Positions 57,060 through 63,870 of a DNA stretch of 64,000 bases are shown here, one piece after another. Location: contig JAFDZA010000010.1 of the NCBI GenBank assembly GCA_018267135.1, forward strand, positions 92,564-156,563. The letters run 5' to 3'. Position numbers and translations under genes: made by a program. The stretch's first letter is position 1. Each line of letters opens with the position of its first letter. The notes below the pieces were generated by a model that was not told the origin of the DNA, did not search any database, and saw nothing but the letters and a program-made list of their open reading frames with translations. This DNA is from Bacteroidota bacterium. Its GTDB lineage: Bacteria; Bacteroidota; Bacteroidia; Cytophagales; Cyclobacteriaceae.

Positions 57060-57169
57060 ATTTTTTAGGATTTAAACTTGCTATTTTTTACAAACTGTTA
57101 AAGTTTGCTCACTCCTTTGCTTCGTGCTTCTTCAAGAGAAGCTTGTTGGCTGCAGTTGGTTTATAATCT

Positions 57170-57520
57170 TCATTTCAAGTCTTTTCTTACAACAAAATAG
57201 TAGATTAAAAAACCCAATGATACCGAAACGGCAAACAAACCATACGGCAGAGGCGATTGCGGCTGTACCGGAATGTACTCCATAATAATTAAACTTACCC
57301 CGGCAAAAAAAGCGATGAGCCCCCATTTAAGGGAAGAATACTTGTTTCCATCGGCATACTGTTTAAAGATGGCTTGCGTGTCTTCATTTACATATCCTTT
57401 ATCAATCATTTTCTTTTTCAGGATATAGTTCGTCATAACCGTAACAAAAAAATACAGGCTAGCCCCGATGGATCCCAAAATGGCAATGGGCTCCAGTACA
57501 TTTCTTAAATTATCATCCAT
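57170..57520 (-). CDS. Small membrane protein (DUF6249-like)
   Basis: The 116-aa product has three hydrophobic segments (about residues 13-32, 62-80 and 88-110). It begins MDDNLRNVLEPIAILGSIGA and includes KKKMIDKGYVNEDTQAIF, features of the DUF6249 family that is typically encoded next to ECF sigma factors in Bacteroidota. It is divergent from the sigma gene at 57679 and upstream of the ABC permease. It may modulate that sigma system, but no direct evidence exists in the sequence. Confidence 0.78.
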   Translation of the reverse strand: MDDNLRNVLEPIAILGSIGASLYFFVTVMTNYILKKKMIDKGYVNEDTQAIFKQYADGNKYSSLKWGLIAFFAGVSLIIMEYIPVQPQSPLPYGLFAVSVSLGFLIYYFVVRKDLK

Positions 57521-57678
57521 AATTGTAAAATTTTAGTTTATATCTGTTTTTTTTTGAGTAAGACACGAAGGTTAACTCTGATGTTGCAACCCCGCACAAA
57601 AAATATACGAGCACTTGGGAGAAACCTATTTAATCAGAGGCAGCAACATTCTATCTTCGTTTTGTGTCTAATTCTGAA

Positions 57679-58236
57679 ATGATAAACGATAAGGTGCTGG
57701 CTACACGTGTGGCCGAAGGAAACAGGCATGCGTTTGAAACGCTGATTAGCCGGCACGAGCGTTTAGTAACCCACATGGTGAGCCGCCTCATCCATAATTC
57801 AGAAGATATTGAAGAAATCTGTCAGGATGTGTTTTTAAAAGTATTTGAAAAAATTTCTGAGTTCAATTTTCAATCAAAACTCAGTACTTGGATTGCCACT
57901 ATTGCCTATCGCCACGCCATTAACCATGCGCGAAAAAAAAGAATTGAAATCAGCGATCTTCCCGAGGGTGAAAGTTTTATCCATCATTTCATTTCTCAAG
58001 ACAATCCGCACGAAGCATTGGAAGACAGCGATATAGAATCGGCTGTGTTCAAATTAATTGAAAAACTTCCGGCTCAATACCGCGTGGTATTGACACTATA
58101 TCACCTGGAAGACATGAATTATGCCGAAATCGGTGAAGCCACCGGAATGCCCGAAGGCACCGTAAAAAATTATCTTTTTCGGGCCCGGCAATTATTGAAA
58201 GAAAAAATTAAAACGTATTTTGCCAAAGAAGTATGA
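57679..58236 (+). CDS. ECF-type RNA polymerase sigma factor
   Basis: About 185 aa from the ATG at 57679. A GTG at 57664 adds five residues but lies where transcription is expected to start if the near-match -7 element TATCTTCG (57652-57659) is used. Region 2 spans LVTHMVSRLIHNSEDIEEI and WIATIAYRHAINHARKK, and region 4 spans residues about 130-180 (LYHLEDMNYAEIGEATGMP, then GTVKNYLFRARQLL). It overlaps the next gene by 4 bases (ATGA). Confidence 0.93.
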   Translation: MINDKVLATRVAEGNRHAFETLISRHERLVTHMVSRLIHNSEDIEEICQDVFLKVFEKISEFNFQSKLSTWIATIAYRHAINHARKKRIEISDLPEGESFIHHFISQDNPHEALEDSDIESAVFKLIEKLPAQYRVVLTLYHLEDMNYAEIGEATGMPEGTVKNYLFRARQLLKEKIKTYFAKEV

Positions 58237-58610
58237 AAGACGAATTGATTCAACATCAAATTGAAAAAGGCGATGCTCCTGCCGGCTGGGAGGGCGAAGC
58301 CTATCGGGTTGTTTTTAATGCCCTTAAGAGAAAGCCGGATTTTAAATTGCCATCCGATTTTGCGCATCGTGTGGCCGGTCTGGCTCCGGTACGTGCCAAC
58401 GTATTTAACTGGGATAAATTTTTTCTGATTCTGGGTTCGGCCGGTTCGCTTGTTATGCTCCCCTTTGCCATTGTGTTATTCCGACCAACGTTGTCGGTAG
58501 GTGTATTCCGTTTTTTTTCCAGTTATGCAGGCCTTCTGTTTTTTGGTATTGGGTTTATTCTTCTTCTAAGTTGGGTGGATCAAAAATTGATTCGCAAAAT
58601 ACAATTCTGA
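58233..58610 (+). CDS. Small membrane protein, candidate anti-sigma factor
   Basis: The 125-aa product has a charged cytosolic N-terminal half (about residues 1-60) and two transmembrane segments (about 66-85 and 93-115). The start overlaps the ECF sigma stop (ATGA), the classic position of an anti-sigma factor. The N-terminal domain is short and lacks a zinc anti-sigma motif, so the role rests on gene position and topology. Confidence 0.7.
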   Translation: MKDELIQHQIEKGDAPAGWEGEAYRVVFNALKRKPDFKLPSDFAHRVAGLAPVRANVFNWDKFFLILGSAGSLVMLPFAIVLFRPTLSVGVFRFFSSYAGLLFFGIGFILLLSWVDQKLIRKIQF

Positions 58611-59091
58611 AAAAAGTGTGCACCGCAGCCAACAAGGACCTGACATGGGCGGCACTGAAAGAATTGGAAAACTCAATGATGATGCTCGTCCGTACATTCT
58701 CAATCATCCCGATTGGATGATCAGAGATTTCAAAATCAAAAAGGCGCACGCCTCGTAAATAAAAAGCCCAGCGCATCGGGCTTTCCCTTACTTTTCATCC
58801 GGCCAGATGAGTTTACGCATCCTATCTACATCTCAATAGTATTGATCCCCTCTCTTAAGGAAAAATCGGTCTGCGCATAAAGAGTCTACTTTGTTTTGGT
58901 AAACTAGATAAATCCTTGCACGAGCGTCTATATGTCGATCAAAATGTTTTTGTGCTTTTAGCTAAACTTGTGCGTGGGGCGAGGCGCGGCATTTTCACTC
59001 CCACCCAACCGCAAGCACAGGTCGTTGGCAGTAATGCCGCTCAACAGAGAAAATCACCCGACAAAGTGGACATAATTTCGTAAATTGTGAA
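58611..59091. other. Gap with remnant ORF, hairpin and left inverted repeat
   Basis: No intact gene is supported here. A short plus-strand reading frame (ATG at about 58645, stop at 58756-58758, beginning MGGTERIGKLNDDARPY) has a natural-looking end but no recognisable family. A hairpin AAAGCCC / GGGCTTT lies at 58763-58784. Further right is a palindromic segment (GCGGCATT at 58986 with AATGCCGC at 59033) that includes the left arm of the cassette repeat. The rest shows nothing recognisable. Confidence 0.5.
59024..59040 (+). repeat. Left 17-bp inverted repeat of a two-gene cassette
   Basis: GTTGGCAGTAATGCCGC. Its reverse complement recurs at 59787-59803 with one mismatch, so the pair encloses the acetyltransferase-like gene and its partner. 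The arm is part of a larger imperfect hairpin (58986-59040). Confidence 0.7.
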
Positions 59092-59617
59092 GTGAAAAAA
59101 AGTAGGACAAGGGGACTTGATTTCGTCATCGACAAGCTGACAAATTCGATTGAGAACCGGGTGTTTTACGACCAACATAACCCACCTAACAAAGCCAGAC
59201 CTTAAGACGGTGACAAAGAAAAACGGATGGGTTTTTGAATGGAAATATGAACTTAATCAAGCCGATCGAGAAGTTTACAAGCTGACAATTGCTGAGAACG
59301 TTAATGTTATCCAAGGACTTATCAGCCTTGAAATAAAATCCGACCATGTGTACATGCATTTGGTTGAGAGTGCTCCATTCAACAAAGGCGGACAAAAAGT
59401 ATATTCAGGAGTTCCGGGAAATTTAGTTGCGTTTGCCTGCCGACTATCATTTCAGAGAGGATTTGAAGGAAATATCTCCTTCGTTTCTAAGACTTCACTA
59501 ATTAACCATTACATCGAGACACTTGGAGCCTTCCATGCCGGTGGACGTTTGATGATTATTGAATCTAATGCGGCCTTAAGACTTATCAATAGATATTTTA
59601 AATATTTTGAGTTATGA
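59092..59617 (+). pseudogene. GNAT-like acetyltransferase gene with a frameshift
   Basis: The C-terminal part (frame from a TTG at 59150) encodes about 155 aa in a GNAT-like fold (VESAPFNKGGQKVYSGVPGN and LINHYIETLGAFHAGGRLM). The N-terminal part of the expected protein is in another frame: from GTG at 59092 it encodes MKKSRTRGLDFVIDKLTNSIEN up to about 59157, shown here only to its core (FVIDKLTNSIEN). The best join is a one-base shift around 59152-59160, after which RTGCFTTNITHLTKPDLK continues the family sequence. It may be a damaged gene, a sequencing error or a programmed shift. It overlaps the next ORF by 4 bases. Confidence 0.6.
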
Positions 59618-59787
59618 AGACAAGAAAAAATGAATTAGACGTAGACTTTATTGGCGGTGTTGGATCGTTGACAAAGGATGAGGAAAAACGAATTAGTGAC
59701 TTCATTAAAGCCCACAAAACAAAGCAAAAGTTGAGTGCTCAAAAGATGAGGAGAAAAGTGACGACCAAGAAAAGAGTGACAGCATAG
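59614..59787 (+). CDS. Short basic partner protein (57 aa)
   Basis: The ATG overlaps the stop of the GNAT-like gene (ATGA at 59614-59617). The product is 57 aa, acidic at the start (LDVDFIGGVGSLTKDEEKR) and strongly basic at the end (AQKMRRKVTTKKRVTA). It resembles the small companion often encoded after this GNAT-like family in Bacteroidota. Its stop codon overlaps the right inverted repeat. A toxin-antitoxin relationship is suggested by the gene layout only. Confidence 0.6.
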   Translation: MKTRKNELDVDFIGGVGSLTKDEEKRISDFIKAHKTKQKLSAQKMRRKVTTKKRVTA

Positions 59788-59803
59788 CGGCACTACTGCC
59801 AAC
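59787..59803 (-). repeat. Right 17-bp inverted repeat of the cassette
   Basis: GCGGCACTACTGCCAAC, the reverse complement of the left arm at 59024-59040 except for one base. It lies directly after the stop codon of the small partner gene. Confidence 0.7.
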
Positions 59804-59832
59804 AAAATGTTTGTGCAATGGTGGGGTGATGT

Positions 59833-59958
59833 GTAAAACTCATCAAAGCGCTGGACGACAACGAGCGCAAGTCTATCTTCTCCATCATTGATGGCCTCTC
59901 TTCAAAAAAGAAAATGAAAGAGTCTCTCCATTCTCTCACCAAAGCGCTCGCCCAATAA
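59833..59958 (+). pseudogene. Remnant: C-terminal 41 codons of an XRE-type regulator (copy 1)
   Basis: The plus-strand frame encodes a fragment such as VKLIKALDDNERKSIFSIID, then KKKMKESLHSLTKALAQ, and a stop. This is the typical C-terminal tail of Bacteroidota helix-turn-helix XRE regulators. The N-terminal HTH part is missing, cut off by the cassette. A nearly identical fragment occurs at 61949-62074. Confidence 0.65.
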
Positions 59959-59960
59959 AA

Positions 59961-59984
59961 AAGGGCGCTCTCTCGAACGTCCTT
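59961..59984 (+). terminator. Small hairpin after the regulator remnant (copy 1)
   Basis: Stem AAGGGCG / CGTCCTT (one G-T pair) immediately after the remnant's stop. A related hairpin follows the second copy. Confidence 0.4.
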
Positions 59985-60026
59985 CATGATGTGAAGTGAG
60001 CTTAGAATAACTCTTGTACCTTAACC

Positions 60027-60560
60027 TTACCTAGAGAGAGGTTGTTTAAATGTACCCTTCCTGAAAATTTCAGTTCCTATCAATTGATGACTGCTACCTT
60101 TAAAAACCAAGTCGACTTTGTAATCGATAAAAAGACTGTCGTACTCTTCATTATTGACTGGAAAGTGATGAACTGCTGTAGTCCAAGAATTATTGTTTAC
60201 CGCTTCAATTAGCTCATTGGTTTGCAGTTCCGATTGATTGCATCGGCCTTGATCCTTTACTAAGAAATAACAGTAATGAAAATTTGGCTTGCTATGCTTC
60301 TTTGGTCTAACACTATAACTAATTGACTTTACTATTGTCTCTGGATCATTGTGGATTTCAGTGACCAGCTCAATTCCATGATCACCGCTACTTTCATTAT
60401 AAAAACCTACCCTGCCGTTACATTCAAAAAAGTCGCTCTTAATTATAGAATTCGTTCTCCCGTCAATTATTTTACTCTTTTCAGTATTATAATATGTCAC
60501 TACATTTCCGTTGCACGCAAATATTAATAATGTCACGAACACTAGATAAAACCCTCTCAT
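60027..60560 (-). CDS. Lipoprotein, candidate immunity protein of RHS tip A
   Basis: About 177 aa from the ATG at 60560, one base after the RHS stop codon (60562-60564). The lipoprotein signal peptide has lipobox LIFAC. The frame extends 20 codons upstream into the RHS gene and is rejected. The mature protein has four cysteines and strand-like segments (GIELVTEIHNDPETIVKS and SSHQLIGTEIFRKG) but no known family. Its position directly behind a truncated toxin-type RHS gene, with the same arrangement repeated in the neighbouring unit, makes immunity the best hypothesis. Confidence 0.65.
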   Translation of the reverse strand: MRGFYLVFVTLLIFACNGNVVTYYNTEKSKIIDGRTNSIIKSDFFECNGRVGFYNESSGDHGIELVTEIHNDPETIVKSISYSVRPKKHSKPNFHYCYFLVKDQGRCNQSELQTNELIEAVNNNSWTTAVHHFPVNNEEYDSLFIDYKVDLVFKGSSHQLIGTEIFRKGTFKQPLSR

Positions 60561-60561
60561 G

Positions 60562-61794
60562 TTAATCCTTTTTCTTTTTAGCGAAAATAGTTCCATTTGA
60601 ATACGAGGCATTGTATCCATTATCCTTTAGCTTAACAATTACTTTGAGCAATTGCATTGTGCTCATGCCTGAAGCAGCTATTCTGGATTTATTTCCGATC
60701 GATGAAAAATTGTTATTTATGATTCCATAAACTTTTGCCACGGAACTTGTTATCATTTTGGACGATGTTTGATTCCCGTGGATGTCACCAGAAATGCTGT
60801 GTTCATTTTCTGATCTATTGCTGCTATATACGACCCCTTGATGTCTTTCAGCATCTTGTAAAGCATGGACACCTAAGCCAAGTGTAGCAAAATCTTCGTC
60901 ACCAATATTTTCTCCAAGTCCTTTTTCGGCAACACTAAAAATTCGGTTCCAAGCAGTCGTTCTCGCCTGATCAACTGCTTCCATTCTAGTCCTACCATTT
61001 CTTGCTTGCTCAGCTGTCCTTGTAGAGTGAATCAATTGAGATGCAGGATCGGTTTCGGATTGACTGTTCGCTGTCCCTGCATAGTTTACATTATACTGAT
61101 ATCTCAAATACAATTGTTGCTTAAAGGTCAAATCCATGTCTTGACCTGCGATATAGTTATATACCATAACAGGTGTCTGGCCATGTGAAGGTGTGGGACT
61201 CCCACTTACACTGCTTGGATTATCAGCATACACCGAAGCAAAATGTCCAAGTCTATCCGAGAATGCTTGAGAATAGCCGTTTTCTAAAAAGGCATTTGTT
61301 GTCATTGCAAAGTGGATAGCAATGGTCCACTTACCATCCACATCCATGCAAAGAATTGGATTATTTAAAACGTATTGGTACGGGCTCACACTTGAATAAG
61401 CACCAGCCATCATATCAATTACTCCCCACCGTCCGATCTCCGGCATGTACATCCTGACTCCGTAGTCTTCCCAATTCAATCCCAACTCATCTTGAAGTTC
61501 TTTTCCGTTGTATAAGTAATCCTGCTTGACACTATTCTCTCTACTGTACGAGTTGAACGCGAGTCCGAACGGATAAAAATCCTCCTGCTGCACAACGGGT
61601 GAAGGGATTCGTGTCATCGTCACATCATCGAAGTACACATCCATCTGGTACGAGTGCTCGTTGCTGATGTACCTATCCGCATAACCTGCCTGCTTGATTT
61701 CATATTTCACGGTTAATTTTGCACTGGATGATGTCAATTGCTGGTAGGTAAAATCTAAAAGAGTATAATTCCTGTCATAAGTATAGAAGCCATC
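60562..61794 (-). CDS. RHS tip fragment A with zinc-phospholipase/HET-C-like C-terminal domain
   Basis: A 5'-truncated gene. The frame is open from 61794, directly next to a short IS-like end, and the nearest start codon is TTG at 61737 (391 aa from there). The first part (to about residue 134 counted from the TTG) is the conserved RHS core end (MDVYFDDVTMTRIPSPVVQQ ... NNPILCMDVDGKW). The variable C-terminal domain contains LGVHALQDAERHQG at H291-D295-H299, resembling the H-x-x-x-D-x-x-x-H zinc site of phospholipase C/HET-C-like proteins, with further His/Asp residues after it. It is a likely effector 'tip' with no N-terminal delivery part of its own. Confidence 0.7.
   Translation of the reverse strand, partial: DGFYTYDRNYTLLDFTYQQLTSSSAKLTVKYEIKQAGYADRYISNEHSYQMDVYFDDVTMTRIPSPVVQQEDFYPFGLAFNSYSRENSVKQDYLYNGKELQDELGLNWEDYGVRMYMPEIGRWGVIDMMAGAYSSVSPYQYVLNNPILCMDVDGKWTIAIHFAMTTNAFLENGYSQAFSDRLGHFASVYADNPSSVSGSPTPSHGQTPVMVYNYIAGQDMDLTFKQQLYLRYQYNVNYAGTANSQSETDPASQLIHSTRTAEQARNGRTRMEAVDQARTTAWNRIFSVAEKGLGENIGDEDFATLGLGVHALQDAERHQGVVYSSNRSENEHSISGDIHGNQTSSKMITSSVAKVYGIINNNFSSIGNKSRIAASGMSTMQLLKVIVKLKDNGYNASYSNGTIFAKKKKD
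61571..61667 (-). repeat. 97-bp conserved RHS junction repeat (copy A)
   Basis: Matches 63737-63833 at 94 of 97 positions (three substitutions, same orientation). It encodes the conserved end of the RHS shell before the sequences diverge, the expected place for exchange of toxin tips. Confidence 0.85.
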
Positions 61795-61948
61795 TCAAAA
61801 ATAGTGAAATGACCTTTAAAATACTGAAATCGGCTTTGTAAATTAGCGGCATCTGTTCCCCCATTTTTTGCAGATGCTATGAATAGCACAGACCAGCAAT
61901 GGGAGGTTGCTAACCGCCTGCCACTGCCCAAGAGCACTCGTGGAAAAA
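61786..61948 (+). mobile_element. Possible end of an IS5-like element (remnant)
   Basis: GAAGCCATCTCAAAA at 61786-61800 looks like the terminal inverted repeat of Bacteroidota IS5-type elements, and it abuts the truncation point of RHS tip A. Downstream, an ATG at 61879 opens a short frame (MNSTDQQWEVANRLPLPKST) like a transposase N-terminus, which is soon replaced by the regulator remnant. No other end or transposase core is present, so this is only a relic. Confidence 0.4.
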
Positions 61949-62074
61949 GTAAAGCTCATCGAAGCGCTGGACGATGTGGAGCGTAAGTCTATCTTCTCCA
62001 TCATTGATGGCCTCTCTTCTAAAAAGAAAATGAAAGAGTCTCTCCATTCTCTCACCAGAGCGCTCGCGCAATAA
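61949..62074 (+). pseudogene. Remnant: C-terminal 41 codons of an XRE-type regulator (copy 2)
   Basis: The frame encodes VKLIEALDDVERKSIFSIID, then KKKMKESLHSLTRALAQ and a stop, about 92 percent identical to copy 1 at DNA level by eye. In-frame codons just upstream (61934-61948, ALVEK) continue the regulator sequence, so the junction with the IS-like segment lies near 61930. Confidence 0.65.
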
Positions 62075-62078
62075 AAAA

Positions 62079-62096
62079 CCCAGCGCGAGGGCTGGG
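62079..62096. terminator. Hairpin after the regulator remnant (copy 2)
   Basis: Stem CCCAGC / GCTGGG with a 6-base loop. It lies between the remnant and the convergent lipoprotein gene, so it could serve both strands. Confidence 0.5.
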
Positions 62097-62117
62097 CTTC
62101 TTTCGTAAATGGATTAT

Positions 62118-62867
62118 TTACTCAGCACCGTAAGCAAAATCAATTAACTCTTTCGTCTGTGGATCAAAGTAGGCTCTGTCTCCAAGGTAACAACAGTTCA
62201 AGCTTACCTCGATCGCTTTCTTTCCATCATAGGTTGATTCGGTGATCTTGGTCACCTTATATTTGCAAGGCTGGAACGAGATGTCTCCCTTCGATTTTAG
62301 GTAGGTACATATCTTGAACAAGTAATCATTAGGATCGTCATCACTCTTTTTACATTCACAAATTTTCACATCCGATTTTTTCCTTTTGTAGCAAAATATT
62401 GGAGTTACTTTACTAATCTTAATCGGAGTAAAAACACAGTTGATTTCAACAGTTGATTTTTTCAGCCTCAAACTAAACCGATCCCTCTTATAGTTAGGTT
62501 GCCTAGTTTCATCATTTGAGTATTCCATTTCAACTGGAGTAATTTTCAAGTGATTTGGATTATAGTTAATTTTTTTTTTATCACTCTCAATTTCAACTGT
62601 GTCCAAAGTTTCCTGCACATAAAATCTATTTTTAAAGAATGGTTGAAATTGAATGGCAGTTTTTAGGTTTGATGACTTAAAATCATCTACACACAGTGTT
62701 TTATTAATTGATTTGACTGGCACAAAATACCAGTAGTCAGGATCAACAAAAAAAAGATAACCCAATTCTTTTTTCTCTTTGCTACAACTAACAGATAGCA
62801 ATAGCCAGAATAATGAGTTAAATAAGACAGATAACTTAATTTTTATTCTATTGCTAGTTTTGTTCAT
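62118..62867 (-). CDS. Lipoprotein, candidate immunity protein of RHS tip B
   Basis: About 249 aa from the ATG at 62867. This start overlaps the RHS stop by 14 bases and gives a lipoprotein signal peptide with lipobox SVSC. The mature protein is lysine-rich, with ten or so cysteines (for example ICECKKSDDD and LNCCYLGDRAYFD). The family is not recognised. A lipoprotein that follows and overlaps a toxin-like gene is the same arrangement as in the first unit, which supports immunity. The envelope location would suit defence against a protease acting in the periplasm. Confidence 0.65.
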   Translation of the reverse strand: MNKTSNRIKIKLSVLFNSLFWLLLSVSCSKEKKELGYLFFVDPDYWYFVPVKSINKTLCVDDFKSSNLKTAIQFQPFFKNRFYVQETLDTVEIESDKKKINYNPNHLKITPVEMEYSNDETRQPNYKRDRFSLRLKKSTVEINCVFTPIKISKVTPIFCYKRKKSDVKICECKKSDDDPNDYLFKICTYLKSKGDISFQPCKYKVTKITESTYDGKKAIEVSLNCCYLGDRAYFDPQTKELIDFAYGAE

Positions 62868-63870
62868 CACTTTGCTGCTTAGATGGTGGCGTGTCCCGGG
62901 AATCAATAAGTACGGTACTTACGAACCCGTTTGGTCGTATCTGCGATAAATAGGGATTATTTGCTCGATCAAAATAAGATTGAAAGTGATCAATGCCTAT
63001 TTTAGAAGATTCTCTATTTCCCATTATATCATTCTTAAAACCAGGTAGAGCGTTACCCTTTGAATCATATCGATCATCTAGTCCTGTAAAATGAAGTGTC
63101 TCGTGAAAGATGGCTAATGGATTATTCCATTGATCTTTATGAATTTCACCTGTATTCCCCGGATATACTATTTCACTCCCTTCTAACTTGTAAGCGTGAG
63201 TCCGACTTACGTCATGAGCATCATAGTTTGACGGTTTATTCACAAAATTGAGCACGTTGTTCCCGGCTTTCAAATCCTTCATGTTGAAATCTTTTTTGTA
63301 CTGGTACTTTATGTCGAAAGAAACTTTAACCCCGTTCTTCAGCGTACGGCTCTGGAACACATCGCCCGATGCTTTGTTGAGGTCATCGGCCCTTTCCTGC
63401 GAAGCTCCCTCGCCTGTGATATAGACCGTTGACCGAAGTGTCACCCCAGTGATTTCTCCTGTTTTTTTATTCCTAGTGATATCGAACACTACGTCTTTTC
63501 CCGTTGGATCAATGTTGACTGCCGGGTTGTTACCGCACCAACTGTACGAACTCAAGTTGTGGTATCTATCAGCATGAGGATCGAGCGTGGTCGTACGCAG
63601 AGTCCACGGGTCGTACTGCCGAGCATGGACATTATACAAGTTTAGATTGAGGTCATCCTGATACTCTTTGCTGTTGTAGAAATATTTATTCGGCACTGCG
63701 TTCTCACGAGAGTAGGAATTGAAAGTCGCCCCGCCCGGATAAAAATCCTCCTGCTGCACAACAGGTGAAGGGATTCGTGTCATCGTCACATCATCGAAGT
63801 AGACATCCATCTGGTACGCGTGCTCGTTGCTGACATAAACACATTGTTGTAGCGCATACCCTTTACTCAA
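62854..63870 (-). CDS. RHS tip fragment B with metzincin-like peptidase domain
   Basis: The 338-aa frame begins with TTG at 63870, just inside the end of the neighbouring HTH gene, so the gene lacks its RHS N-terminus. Residues about 12-125 are the RHS core end (MDVYFDDVTMTRIPSPVVQQ ... NNPAVNIDPTGKD). The C-terminal domain carries HETLHFTGLDDRY, an HExxHxxGxxD metzincin-type zinc site (H256, E257, H260, D266). NDIMGN about 17 residues later (M283) fits a Met-turn. It is a predicted peptidase effector. Downstream is an overlapping lipoprotein gene, the likely immunity protein. Confidence 0.8.
   Translation of the reverse strand: MSKGYALQQCVYVSNEHAYQMDVYFDDVTMTRIPSPVVQQEDFYPGGATFNSYSRENAVPNKYFYNSKEYQDDLNLNLYNVHARQYDPWTLRTTTLDPHADRYHNLSSYSWCGNNPAVNIDPTGKDVVFDITRNKKTGEITGVTLRSTVYITGEGASQERADDLNKASGDVFQSRTLKNGVKVSFDIKYQYKKDFNMKDLKAGNNVLNFVNKPSNYDAHDVSRTHAYKLEGSEIVYPGNTGEIHKDQWNNPLAIFHETLHFTGLDDRYDSKGNALPGFKNDIMGNRESSKIGIDHFQSYFDRANNPYLSQIRPNGFVSTVLIDSRDTPPSKQQSDEQN
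63737..63833 (-). repeat. 97-bp conserved RHS junction repeat (copy B)
   Basis: The partner of 61571-61667, in the same orientation, with three substitutions. The offset is exactly 2166 bases. Confidence 0.85.
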
